From assembly GCA_937915885.1 (NCBI GenBank), contig CALGGP010000264.1:1-22382 (forward strand): 22,382 nt of DNA, given 5' to 3'. Positions 14,762-22,382 of the stretch are shown piece after piece (the stretch's first letter is position 1; the number at the start of each line of letters is the position of its first letter). The position numbers were made by a program, and so were the translations under genes. Source of the stretch: an uncultured Selenomonadales bacterium. Its GTDB lineage: Bacteria; Bacillota; Negativicutes; Selenomonadales; Selenomonadaceae. The notes under the pieces were generated by a model. It was given only the letters and a program-made list of their open reading frames with translations, was not told the DNA's origin and made no database searches.

Positions 14762-16003
14762 ATGAAAAAATTTTTGTCAATCGCATTGCTGCTGATGATG
14801 ACGTCGTCGGCGTCGGCTATGACTTTGCGCGAAGCCGCCGCTATCGCCGTCGCCAACAATCCCGACCTCCAACGCACCGAACGCGCACTCGAGATCGCCC
14901 GTCAGGACGTAAAAATTGCTCAGGGGCAAAAGGGCGTTTCGATCTCCATCAGCGGCTCCGCCAACGCCGATAAGACTGAAGGCGTCGACGCCTCCGAATC
15001 CGTCTCGTCGCGCATCAGCGGCTCGATCCCGCTTTACTCCGGTCGTCGGCTCGAGTCCGCAATCGAATCCGCGCGGATCGGCGTCGATATCGCTCAGCTC
15101 ACGTTCGATCAGTCCGTCGACGACCTCATCTATCAGGTGACGACCGCTTACGTCAACGCCCTCGAAAATCGCGCCACCGTCGCCGTCGACATCAAAACCC
15201 GCGATAATCTCATCGAACACGAAAAAAATATTGAGGCGCTTTATAATGCCGGCGCCAAGGCGAAAATCGATTGGCTCCGCGCCACCGTCGAGACCGCCAA
15301 CGCCGAGCATGACGTTGTTCGTTCGCAAGCCGCCTACGAAGTCAGTCTCACGCAACTTGCCACGCTCCTTTCGCTCGACGCCATTTCCAACATCGACGTC
15401 GAAGATTTTTTCATCGACATCACGCTTGACGATATCGGATATTATCTCAACGTCGCCGAGCAAAATCGCCTCGACCTCAAAGCTGACGTGTTGAAGATCG
15501 AGCAGGGCGAAGTTCAGGTGACGTCCGCCAAGTCCGGTTGGCTCCCCGAAGTCAGTGCCAGCGCGGGGACGGGATTTTCCGCCCGATCCAATAAATGGGA
15601 TCCGACTTCGGACGCGTCGGCGGGCTTGAGCGCGTCGTGGAATATTTTCGACAGCAAAGTCACTCGGGCGCGCGTCGACGAGGCTCAAATCGAAGTCGAG
15701 CGCTTGAAACTTGCAATGCAATCCGATATCGAGGGCGTCAGAGAGGATGTCGTGACGGCTCATAAAAATTTGCGCTCGGCGCTCGTAAGATTGTCGACCG
15801 CTCAAAAATCCGTCGATCTCGCCGAAGAGGAACGCTACATCGCGACGGAACGATATCGCGCGGGCGAAGGCATTTTGCTTGACGTGCTCGACGCGGAAGT
15901 GGCGCTGTCGACGGCGAAAAAAAATTACGTCAGCGCCAAGTATGATGTGATCCGATATCGATTCCAATTGGCGCACGCCGTCGGCAACACCCTCAACCGT
16001 TAA
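14762..16003 (+). CDS. TolC-family outer membrane efflux protein
   Basis: This is an outer-membrane channel of the TolC superfamily that pairs with periplasmic adaptors for efflux or type I secretion. Residues 1-19 are a signal peptide (MKKFLSIALLLMMTSSASA). The 413-aa protein has two long repeated halves: SISGSANAD and SGSIPLYSGRRLESAIESAR in the first, SASAGTGF and GLSASWNIFDSKVTRARVDE in the second. Each gives beta strands followed by long coiled helices (for example AEEERYIATERYRAGEG near the end). AAG GAG in the end of tatA is the ribosome binding site. It shows that the cell has an outer membrane. The adaptor at 18227-19360 is a plausible partner. Confidence 0.93.
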   Translation: MKKFLSIALLLMMTSSASAMTLREAAAIAVANNPDLQRTERALEIARQDVKIAQGQKGVSISISGSANADKTEGVDASESVSSRISGSIPLYSGRRLESAIESARIGVDIAQLTFDQSVDDLIYQVTTAYVNALENRATVAVDIKTRDNLIEHEKNIEALYNAGAKAKIDWLRATVETANAEHDVVRSQAAYEVSLTQLATLLSLDAISNIDVEDFFIDITLDDIGYYLNVAEQNRLDLKADVLKIEQGEVQVTSAKSGWLPEVSASAGTGFSARSNKWDPTSDASAGLSASWNIFDSKVTRARVDEAQIEVERLKLAMQSDIEGVREDVVTAHKNLRSALVRLSTAQKSVDLAEEERYIATERYRAGEGILLDVLDAEVALSTAKKNYVSAKYDVIRYRFQLAHAVGNTLNR

Positions 16004-16016
16004 GAGATTTTATTTA

Positions 16017-16093
16017 GGGCGCCGCCGACGCTCCCACCCGTTGAGCTCGGCGCCCAACCAAGGACAGCATGCCCACCCCGCGTCGGCGTCGCC
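16017..16093. repeat. 77-bp dispersed palindromic repeat, copy 4
   Basis: Oriented opposite to copy 1. It begins GGGCGCCGCCGACGC and ends GCGTCGGCGTCGCC, with the central CGGCGCCCAACC. It starts 14 bp after the tolC stop. Between it and copy 5 lie about 107 bp in which I see no gene. Confidence 0.88.
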
Positions 16094-16200
16094 AAATTTA
16101 TGCGGGGCGCCAATGAGGCAGTCGGACGCCGCGAAAAATTTTATCGCTCATCCCCCTGTCGAAGGCTATCAACCTTTTACTTATTGCAGGAATTGAAAGC

Positions 16201-16279
16201 GGGAGCGCCGCCGACGCGGGTGGGAACCACGGGCTCTGTCGGGCGCCAACCTTCGGGGGCGGGAGCGTCGGTGGCGCCC
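16201..16279. repeat. 79-bp dispersed palindromic repeat, copy 5
   Basis: The left arm is GGGAGCGCCGCCGACGC (2 bp longer than usual) and the right arm GCGTCGGTGGCGCCC; they pair with one wobble position. Copies 4 and 5 face each other as an inverted pair between tolC and the kinase gene. The flank TTGAAAGCGGG is shared with copy 2 (AATGAAAGCGGG). Confidence 0.88.
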
Positions 16280-16330
16280 TTAAAAGATTTTCCCGCCCCA
16301 TTCTTTAATCGTTGTACTTAGGAGTTTTAA

Positions 16331-18214
16331 ATGAGCATTCCAACCGGTCACGGACTCCATCACATCGAGGCGCTCGTTTTTTGCATCGCCTCCGTCGGAG
16401 TTCTGCTTTTCAAACAGCGCTCCGCCTTCAACGCCAATAAACTTTATCGCATCTTCTCGAGAGTGCTCGCCGCGCAATTGGCGTTCTTCGTTTTGATGCT
16501 CGCCTACGTGCTCGTCGACCCCGCCGCCTTCAACGTGATCATCATCATCGTGATCCACGCGGCGGTGCTCGCCGATCTCTTCGTCTACATTCACTACACC
16601 GATCGGCTCATGCACGAACGCAACGCCGCACTCGAAGCCGAAAAGGAAGCCGCGACCGCTCAGAGCAAAGCCAAGACGATGTTCCTCTCGAACATGTCTC
16701 ACGACATCAGAACGCCGATGAACGCCATTATCGGCTTTACGAATCTGGCGCTGATGGACGTGACGAACACCGTCAAGGTGCAACAATATCTCGGCAAAAT
16801 CCAAGCGTCGAGCAGTCACCTGCTCAGTCTGATCAATGACGTGCTCGAGATGAGTCGGATCGAAAGCGGCAAGATCGAGCTCGACGAGACGCGTTGCTCA
16901 CTGCCGGACATCCTCCACGATCTCAACACGATGATCATCGGGCAGGTCGAGGCGAAGCAACAGGAACTGTTCATGGACGCGATGAACGTCAAGCACGAAA
17001 ATATTTTTTGCGACAAACTTCGATTGAATCAGGTGCTGTTAAATCTGTTGAGCAACGCCGTCAAATACACGCCGAGCGGCGGGCAAATTTCCGTGCGCGT
17101 GATCGAGGTCGACGGCGCGCCCGAAGGACAGGCGTCGTATGTGATCAGCGTCAAGGACAACGGGATCGGCATGGCGCCGGAGTTCGCGGCGAAAGTGTTT
17201 GAGGCATTCGAGCGGGAGCGGACGTCGACGACGAGCGGCATTCAAGGGACGGGTCTCGGGATGGCGATCACGAAAAAAATTATTGAGCTGATGGGCGGGA
17301 CGATCGAAGTCGAAACGGCGCCGGGCGAAGGCACGGAATTTAAAGTGCGCGTGACGTTCCGAGTGCAGGAAGGCAAGGGCGCCGACATAAAAATAGCGTC
17401 GCCGGGCGAATTTCATGCGCTGGTGGTCGACGACGACTTCAACGTTTGCGACTCGACGACAAAAATGTTGGCAGAAATGGGGCTCCGCGCGGAGTGGACG
17501 TTGTCGGGGAAGGAAGCCGTCCTGCGCGCGCGACAGGCGCTCGAGCTCAACGATCAATTTGATCTGTTTATAATCGATTGGCGATTGCGCGATCTCAACG
17601 GGATCGAAACGGCTCGACAAATCCGCGCGTCGGTCGATAAGAGCATTCCGATCCTGTTGATGACGGCGTATGATTGGCCGACAATTCGCGACGAGGCGAT
17701 CGATGCGGGCGTCAACGGATTTTGCAACAAGCCGCTGTTCACCTCGGAGCTGCACAACATCTTGAAAAAAGTTTTAAAGGTGACGGCGCTGCCCGACATG
17801 AAGAGCGATCAATCGAAGGACGCGGTGAATTTCAAGGGCAAGCGGCTGCTGTTGGTCGACGATATTGACGTGAATCGTGAGATCGCGATAATGCTGCTCG
17901 AGACGAACGGATTCATCGTCGAGGAAGCGACGGACGGCGACGAGGCGGTCGAAATGGTGTCGAAGTCGGAGCCCGGATATTACGACGCGGTGCTGATGGA
18001 TATACAAATGCCGACGATGAACGGCTACGAGGCGTCGAAGGCAATCCGCGCGCTCGAGGACAAAAAATTGGCGTCGGTGCCGATAATCGCGATGACCGCC
18101 AACGCCTTCGACGAGGACAAACAGGCGGCGTTCGACGCGGGGATGAACGATCACGTGGCGAAGCCAATCGAGATCGAACAATTATTGGTGGCGTTGAAGA
18201 AAGTTTTGAAGTGA
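16331..18214 (+). CDS. Membrane hybrid histidine kinase with two receiver domains
   Basis: This is a hybrid sensor kinase of 627 aa. Three hydrophobic segments (~14-27, 44-62, 67-87) leave almost no periplasmic domain, so it may sense a membrane or cytoplasmic signal. A short coiled linker (~92-115) leads to HisKA with phospho-acceptor His ~124 in SHDIRTPMNAIIGF. The HATPase domain has N box LLNLLSNAVKYTP (~237-249), DNGIGM (~276-281) and GTGLGM (~306-311). Receiver 1 (~363-478) has Asp ~416 in FIIDWR and Lys in CNKPL. Receiver 2 (~504-625) has Asp ~557 in LMDIQMPTMNG and the closing KP. All catalytic positions are intact. There is no output domain, so signal probably passes to an Hpt protein elsewhere. 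The adaptor gene follows 12 nt later. Confidence 0.94.
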   Translation: MSIPTGHGLHHIEALVFCIASVGVLLFKQRSAFNANKLYRIFSRVLAAQLAFFVLMLAYVLVDPAAFNVIIIIVIHAAVLADLFVYIHYTDRLMHERNAALEAEKEAATAQSKAKTMFLSNMSHDIRTPMNAIIGFTNLALMDVTNTVKVQQYLGKIQASSSHLLSLINDVLEMSRIESGKIELDETRCSLPDILHDLNTMIIGQVEAKQQELFMDAMNVKHENIFCDKLRLNQVLLNLLSNAVKYTPSGGQISVRVIEVDGAPEGQASYVISVKDNGIGMAPEFAAKVFEAFERERTSTTSGIQGTGLGMAITKKIIELMGGTIEVETAPGEGTEFKVRVTFRVQEGKGADIKIASPGEFHALVVDDDFNVCDSTTKMLAEMGLRAEWTLSGKEAVLRARQALELNDQFDLFIIDWRLRDLNGIETARQIRASVDKSIPILLMTAYDWPTIRDEAIDAGVNGFCNKPLFTSELHNILKKVLKVTALPDMKSDQSKDAVNFKGKRLLLVDDIDVNREIAIMLLETNGFIVEEATDGDEAVEMVSKSEPGYYDAVLMDIQMPTMNGYEASKAIRALEDKKLASVPIIAMTANAFDEDKQAAFDAGMNDHVAKPIEIEQLLVALKKVLK

Positions 18215-18226
18215 GGGCGTCGACTG

Positions 18227-19360
18227 ATGAAGTTCAAAATTTTTTTGGTGCTGATTTTAATAGCGGCGTTGGCGGGCGGATATTACTATTACGATCAACA
18301 AAAACAAGCGGCGGAAGTCGTCACGTATGACACGGCGCCGGTCGAGCGAATGGATTTGGTAAAAACGGTGTCGGCGACGGGGACGGTGCAGCCGCGAGAC
18401 TCCGTCGAGGTGTCGTCGAAAATCACGGCGCGCATCAAAGAGGTGCTCGTCGAAGAAAATGATGAAGTGCGCGCGGGGCAGACGGTGGCGATTCTCGACG
18501 GTAAAGATTTTGAGGCGAAACGGGATCAAGCGCGGTTCCGATTGACGAACGCGGAACAAAAATTGACGCGGATAAAGCGGTTATATGATATCGGAGCTAA
18601 ATCGCGAGAGGAGCTCGAGGACGCGGAGTATGAATATGACACGGCAAAATCTTTGCTCGAGGAGACGGAGTCGGACGTGGCGGAGACTGTGATCGTGGCG
18701 CCGATGGACGGAGTTGTAGTGGGCGAACCGAAAACGGCGGGCTCGATGGCGACGCAAGGCTCTGACAATCCGACGGTGATCATGCGAATAGCGGATTTGA
18801 GCGAAAAACAAATCAAGGCGAAGGTGGACGAGACGGATATCGGCTCGGTGCGGGTGGACGAGGCGGCGACGTTCACGGTCGATGCATACCCCGAAGAAAA
18901 ATTCGACGCGTACGTCACGAAAATTTCTCAGACGGACACGGCAAATTCTTGGGACGTGGACAAATCGTCGTCGTCAACGTCGTCGAACTCGGTGATATAT
19001 TATTACGTGACGTTGTCGGCGCCCGATCCGAACAATAAATTATTGCCGGCGATGACGGCGCGGCTGGATATAATTGTCGGCGAAGTGAAAAATGCGTTGT
19101 GCGTTCCGATCGCGGCGTTGAAGACGGACAATCAAGGCTCGTACGTCGAGAAGATTACTCACGACGACAAAACGAAGTCGGACGTGGCGGAACGGGTTTA
19201 CGTGTCGGCGGGGCTATACGGCGAAGAATATGTAGAGATTGCAGTCGAAAAAGGATCGTTGCTCGACGGCGACGAAGTGTCGGTAAGCTATGAGGCGGAG
19301 GCGAAAAAAGCGTCGCAGGCGTCTCAACGTCGCATGGGACCGGGCGGACCGCCGATGTAA
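18227..19360 (+). CDS. MacA/HlyD-type periplasmic adaptor (efflux membrane fusion protein)
   Basis: This adaptor links an inner-membrane transporter to a TolC-type channel. Residues ~5-24 form an N-terminal membrane anchor (FLVLILIAALAGGYYYY). The barrel-lipoyl half-motif TVQPRDSVEVSSKITARIKE and VRAGQTVAILDGKDF precedes a coiled hairpin (~95-145). The second lipoyl half follows in VIVAPMDGVVV, with a MacA-like spacing. A Ser-rich insertion (SSSSTSSNS, ~247-255) and a C-terminal Gly/Pro/Met tail (GPGGPPM) are unusual. MacA is normally followed by the ABC permease MacB, but here the next 400 bp are repeats and then a MATE exporter, which does not use adaptors. TolC upstream is the likely outer partner. 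Confidence 0.9.
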   Translation: MKFKIFLVLILIAALAGGYYYYDQQKQAAEVVTYDTAPVERMDLVKTVSATGTVQPRDSVEVSSKITARIKEVLVEENDEVRAGQTVAILDGKDFEAKRDQARFRLTNAEQKLTRIKRLYDIGAKSREELEDAEYEYDTAKSLLEETESDVAETVIVAPMDGVVVGEPKTAGSMATQGSDNPTVIMRIADLSEKQIKAKVDETDIGSVRVDEAATFTVDAYPEEKFDAYVTKISQTDTANSWDVDKSSSSTSSNSVIYYYVTLSAPDPNNKLLPAMTARLDIIVGEVKNALCVPIAALKTDNQGSYVEKITHDDKTKSDVAERVYVSAGLYGEEYVEIAVEKGSLLDGDEVSVSYEAEAKKASQASQRRMGPGGPPM

Positions 19361-19398
19361 TTAGGAATTAGGAATGTGGAATTGGGGCGACGATTTAT

Positions 19399-19475
19399 GG
19401 GCGCCGCCAACGCTCCCGCCCCCGAATGGCGGCGCCCAACAGGGATCGTGGTTCCCACCCGCGTCGGCGGCGCCC
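19399..19475. repeat. 77-bp dispersed palindromic repeat, copy 6
   Basis: It begins GGGCGCCGCCAACGC and ends GCGTCGGCGGCGCCC, pairing with one mismatch, and is exactly 77 bp. It forms the left end of the larger array before the MATE gene. Confidence 0.9.
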
Positions 19476-19695
19476 GATCTCGTTTTCGAGGCACCAACCC
19501 GCGTCGATGGCGCCCAACCGAGGACAGAGGTTCCCACCCGCGTCGGCGGCGCCCGCCCGTTTTCGCGGCACACAACCTGAGTCGGCGGCGCCCGTCCTTT
19601 TTCGTGATACACAACCCGCGTTGTCGGCGCTCGACTTCAGATCGAAAGGCGCCGCACACCGCGTGGGCGGGTGGCTGGGGGCGGTGGGCGGCGCT
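19476..19695. repeat. Degenerate tandem array of 39-40 bp modules derived from the 77-bp element
   Basis: Successive modules start GCGCCC at about 19470, 19510, 19549 and 19588 (40, 39 and 39 bp apart). Each ends with a version of CAACCCGCGTCGGCG, separated by variable TTTTCG-type spacers. The array ends in the GC-rich edge module also found before sufB. It fills most of the 403-bp gap between the adaptor and the MATE gene, in which no gene is seen. Confidence 0.75.
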
Positions 19696-19763
19696 AAAAA
19701 AAAGCCGGCGGCAGCCCTTCAAACCCCCGCAGGGCTCATCAGCGGGTGGGCGGGAGAAATAAT

Positions 19764-21089
19764 ATGCGATTAGAGATCAAGATCAGTTATTTTTCGTTGA
19801 TAAAATTCGCCGCGCCGACCGTCGCGATGTTCGTCCTGATGAACGTCTACTTCATCATCGATGGGATTTTCGTCAGCCGAGCCGTCGGCACCAACGCGCT
19901 CGCCGCCGTCAATCTCGTCATGCCCGTACTCGGCATCACCTTTGCGCTCGCCGCCATGCTATCCACCGGAGGCAACGCTTTCGTCGCTCGACAGCTCGGC
20001 GAACGCAATCTCCTCGACGCACGACAAAATTTTTCTCTCATCGTCGCGTCAACTTTCGTCGGCAGCACCGTACTTGCGATCCTCTGTATGATTTTCCTAC
20101 GACCGCTCCTTTCGATTCTCGGCACCGACGAGCAACTCTTTGAACTCTGTCGCGTCTACTCGATCCCGCTGTTGATCAGCGTCCCGTTCGTCATGGGCGG
20201 CATGGTCGTCGATAATTTTTTCGTCGTCGAGGGTCGCCCCGAGTTGTCTCTGCTGTCGTCGACCATCGGCGGCGTCATCAATCTTGTGCTCGATTATATT
20301 TTTTTGTTCGAGATGGGCATGGGGATCGAGGGCGCGGCAATCGCGACGGCGATCGGCTACACTTTGTCGGCGGTCGTCGGATTGGTTTATTTCGGCGTCC
20401 GACGGCGCGGCACTCTTTACTTCGTCCGACCGATCATGCGTCCGCGCGTAATTTTTAAGGCGATGTCGAACGGCATCTCCGAACTCGTTACCGCGCTTTC
20501 GATGAGCGTTGTGACGATCGTGCTCAACAATACGATGATCATGCTCGCGGGCGGCACGGGCGTGGCGGCGATGTCGATCGCAATGTACGTCGAAGAATTA
20601 TTGTTGGCGATTTATCTCGGATATTCCGAAGGCATTGCGCCGCTGACCAGTTTCAATCAGGGCGAGGGAAATTTTGACAAGCTCCGACGGATTTATCGAT
20701 GCAGTTTAAAAATCATAGCGGTCGCCGCCGTCTCGACGTTCGTGTTGAGCCTCATCGTCGCCGATCCGCTCGTCCGCTTGTTCGTCGACGAGTACTCGCC
20801 GGTTCATCTGATCGCCGTGCACGGATTTAAAATTTTCGCGGCGTCGTTCCTGTTCGCGGGCGTCAACGTGTTTGCGTCGTCGATGTTCACCGCGCTCAAC
20901 GACGGGCGCACGTCGGCAATCCTGTCATTCTGCCACACGATAGTTTTTTTGTTGGGAATGCTGATAATCTTGCCGCGGATTTTGGGCGTCGACGGGGTTT
21001 GGTTGGCGAGTCCGGCGGCGGAATTTTTATCGGCGTTGATGTCATTTTACGTTTTTCGACGAATGAGGAGGCAATATCACTATGATTGA
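19764..21089 (+). CDS. MATE family multidrug efflux transporter
   Basis: This is a cation-coupled exporter of the MATE (NorM/DinF-like) family in the inner membrane. The 441-aa protein has about twelve membrane segments and the family opening FAAPTVAMFVLMNVYFIIDGIFVSR, with the N-domain block GTNALAAVNLVMPVLGI. The two-fold repeat is visible in LMIIL/GVDGVWLASPAAEFLSAL near the end. The ATG at 19764 is chosen because GGGAG lies 8 nt upstream; the frame is open further up only into the repeat edge. The last 8 bp overlap the start of the SnoaL-like gene, so the two are coupled. The substrate is unknown. Confidence 0.93.
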   Translation: MRLEIKISYFSLIKFAAPTVAMFVLMNVYFIIDGIFVSRAVGTNALAAVNLVMPVLGITFALAAMLSTGGNAFVARQLGERNLLDARQNFSLIVASTFVGSTVLAILCMIFLRPLLSILGTDEQLFELCRVYSIPLLISVPFVMGGMVVDNFFVVEGRPELSLLSSTIGGVINLVLDYIFLFEMGMGIEGAAIATAIGYTLSAVVGLVYFGVRRRGTLYFVRPIMRPRVIFKAMSNGISELVTALSMSVVTIVLNNTMIMLAGGTGVAAMSIAMYVEELLLAIYLGYSEGIAPLTSFNQGEGNFDKLRRIYRCSLKIIAVAAVSTFVLSLIVADPLVRLFVDEYSPVHLIAVHGFKIFAASFLFAGVNVFASSMFTALNDGRTSAILSFCHTIVFLLGMLIILPRILGVDGVWLASPAAEFLSALMSFYVFRRMRRQYHYD

Positions 21090-21519
21090 CAAGATCGAGC
21101 GCAATCGGAAAAACATTGAACGGTTTAGCGATTGCATCAACACGAATGATCGGGCGCTTGCCGAAGAGTTGATCGCTCCGACGGCGGAGTTTGCGAGTCT
21201 GATCTCGAAAGAAAAACTTTACGGCGGCGCGGGCTATTTGTCGGTGGTCGAATTTATGAGGCGGAGTTTTTCCGACATACATTGGGAGATAGTCGACACG
21301 GCGATTGAGGCGGATAAAGTTGCGGTGAGTTGGATATGCTCCGGTACGCACGACGGCGAGTTCATGGGCGCGGCGCCGACGGGAAAAAAATTTGCCTTCA
21401 GCTGCATGAATTTCTATTACTTCAATGATGAGGGAAAAATCATCAACGACGTTGCGGCGAAAGGCTTGATCGGATTGCTCGAGGATTTAGGGATGGCGGG
21501 CGCGCCTCAATCGGATTGA
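21082..21519 (+). CDS. SnoaL-like ester cyclase-family protein
   Basis: The 145-aa NTF2-fold protein has the usual SnoaL-like blocks: a helical N-terminus ending GGAGYLSVVEFMRRSFSDIH, then EADKVAVSWICSGTHDGEFM, APTGKKFAFSCMNFYYFNDE and a closing IGLLEDLG helix. Members catalyse ring closures or isomerisations in some pathways, but many small bacterial ones have unknown roles. The ATG at 21082 overlaps the end of the MATE gene, with AGGAGG 10 nt upstream. A truncated relative lies at the left edge of the window. The fold is confident; the activity is not. Confidence 0.85.
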   Translation: MIDKIERNRKNIERFSDCINTNDRALAEELIAPTAEFASLISKEKLYGGAGYLSVVEFMRRSFSDIHWEIVDTAIEADKVAVSWICSGTHDGEFMGAAPTGKKFAFSCMNFYYFNDEGKIINDVAAKGLIGLLEDLGMAGAPQSD

Positions 21520-21534
21520 TCGGAGGAAAAATTT

Positions 21535-22185
21535 TTGGACGCAAGGTTGAGATCAATCGCGGAGTTCGTTCCGCGCGGCAGTCGAGTTGCAGACATCGGG
21601 ACGGATCATGCGCAATTGGCGATCGAATTGATCAAAAGCGGGCGGGCGTCAAAAGTGATCGCGGCGGATAAAAACGAGGGACCGTTGGACGCGGCTCGAA
21701 AAAATATTTCCGACGCGGGGCTCGACGATCGGATCGAGACGCGGCTCGGCGACGGATTAAAAATTCTCCGCGCGGACGAAGTTGATGTGATCTGCATAGC
21801 GGGCATGGGCGGGGCGCTGATTGCGGAAATATTATCGGCGGGAGTGCCTTTGTCGGTGGAGCGATTGATCCTTCAACCGATGAATGTTGGAGATCGATTG
21901 CGTCAATGGCTCGAGCTCAACGGTTGGCTCGTGATCGACGAGGATTTGTCGGAAGTCGGCGGGATCGTCTACGAAATAATTTCGGCGGGACGCGCGGATC
22001 GATCGACGGCGGTTGAAAAAACAAAGCGATCAAAATCGCCGTTGCTGAAAAAATTGACGGTGGCTCGGCTCGAGAAATTGAAGAAGATCGCGGCGTCGAT
22101 GGAACGGAGCACGGACGCGGTTCGGAGTGAAAAATATTTACGGCTCCGCGCGGAGATTATGTCTTACGAGACTAGTCTAATCTGA
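21535..22185 (+). CDS. trmK: tRNA (adenine(22)-N1)-methyltransferase
   Basis: TrmK methylates N1 of A22 in the D-loop region of tRNA using S-adenosylmethionine, mainly in Firmicutes and relatives. The 216-aa sequence opens with the family pattern ARLRSIAEFVPRGSRVADIG then TDHAQLAIELI, the cofactor-binding loop. It continues with ADKNEGPLDAARKNI, DVICIAGMGGALIAEIL (the GMGG motif) and LILQPMNVGDRLRQWL (NPPY-like region replaced by QPMN). A helical C-terminal domain follows. The start is TTG 21535 with GGAGG 8 nt upstream. It often neighbours a Nif3-like gene, but the contig ends before one could be seen. Confidence 0.93.
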   Translation: MDARLRSIAEFVPRGSRVADIGTDHAQLAIELIKSGRASKVIAADKNEGPLDAARKNISDAGLDDRIETRLGDGLKILRADEVDVICIAGMGGALIAEILSAGVPLSVERLILQPMNVGDRLRQWLELNGWLVIDEDLSEVGGIVYEIISAGRADRSTAVEKTKRSKSPLLKKLTVARLEKLKKIAASMERSTDAVRSEKYLRLRAEIMSYETSLI

Positions 22186-22188
22186 AAG

Positions 22189-22265
22189 GGGCGCCGCCGC
22201 CGCTCCCACCCATCGAGCCGGCGCCCCAATATTGACAGAGGTTCCCACCCCGCGTCGTCGGCGCC
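22189..22265. repeat. 77-bp dispersed palindromic repeat, copy 7
   Basis: It begins GGGCGCCGCCGCCGC and ends CGCGTCGTCGGCGCC, with the central CCGGCGCCCCAAT. It starts 3 bp after the trmK stop codon and could act as its terminator hairpin. The 87 bp that follow contain no recognisable feature. Confidence 0.88.
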
Positions 22266-22352
22266 GATCTTTTCATCAGCATTGAAACTGCCATGGGCGA
22301 GAGAAAAAATTTTTTTCAAACTCCGACGGGATTAAAGGGCGTAGCCATTATA

Positions 22353-22382
22353 AGATCGGAAGAGCACACGTCTGAACTCCAG
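22353..22382 (+). other. Illumina TruSeq adapter sequence (assembly artefact)
   Basis: The final 30 bases begin AGATCGGAAGAGCACACGTC and continue TGAACTCCAG, the standard read-through adapter. They are not genomic; the true contig ends at or just before 22352. Confidence 0.97.

Noticed and set aside
14777..15976. A 399-aa minus-strand ORF opposite tolC
   Set aside because: It is a shadow frame of a GC-rich gene: no family features, no ribosome binding site, and the plus strand has a signal peptide and TolC motifs.
16097..16198. A small RNA or regulatory element between the inverted repeat copies
   Set aside because: Only an AT-rich weak palindrome (GCGAAAAATTTTATCGC) is visible; there is no promoter-terminator pair to support a gene.
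19361..19763. Short plus- and minus-strand ORFs between the adaptor and the MATE gene
   Set aside because: They consist of repeat-derived low-complexity sequence in several overlapping frames, with no convincing start sites.

Overview
The window looks like a chromosomal contig from a diderm member of the Firmicutes, most likely Negativicutes (Selenomonas or a relative). It combines Firmicutes-type genes (a SufU-containing SUF operon ordered C-B-D-S-U, TrmK, prfA) with outer-membrane machinery (a TolC-family channel and an RND/MacA-type adaptor). This placement is an inference from gene content. About 20 real genes can be read; every stop codon is TGA or TAA, none is TAG, and TTG or GTG starts are common.

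Layout. Positions 1-1300 (minus strand) hold two damaged genes: a SnoaL-like ORF that runs off the edge through a repeat, and an arginase-family gene broken by one in-frame TAG. Positions 1390-2245 (minus) hold a small NrdD-tail-like gene with an RxxGY glycyl-radical-type motif. It is split exactly after the Gly codon by a 562-nt group I intron, for which P1, P10, P7, P8 and the terminal G can be read. The intron carries a DNA-binding ORF that runs in frame into exon 2. Positions 2289-11403 (minus) hold prfA and a SUF operon that also contains a 576-aa membrane protein and an exported P1-family peptidase, both joined to their neighbours by GTGA overlaps or a 3-nt gap. The sufS/sufU junction has been tandemly duplicated, leaving a coupled mini-ORF. 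The operon starts from a recognisable promoter whose -10 box lies in a 19-bp palindrome.

Positions 11519-14274 (plus) hold a decayed TnpB with a right-end hairpin, lgt, and a capsule-type glycosyltransferase that is out of frame at a G10 tract. Positions 14386-19360 (plus) hold tatA, tolC, a hybrid histidine kinase with two receiver domains, and a MacA/HlyD-type adaptor. Positions 19764-22185 (plus) hold a MATE exporter, an intact SnoaL-like protein and trmK. The last 30 bases are Illumina adapter sequence, not genome.

Across the window, a 77-78 bp (one copy 79 bp) palindromic GC-rich repeat with terminal inverted repeats occurs seven times, always between genes. In two places it has expanded into tandem arrays, before sufB and before the MATE gene. 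Both contig ends lie at copies, which probably explains the assembly breaks.
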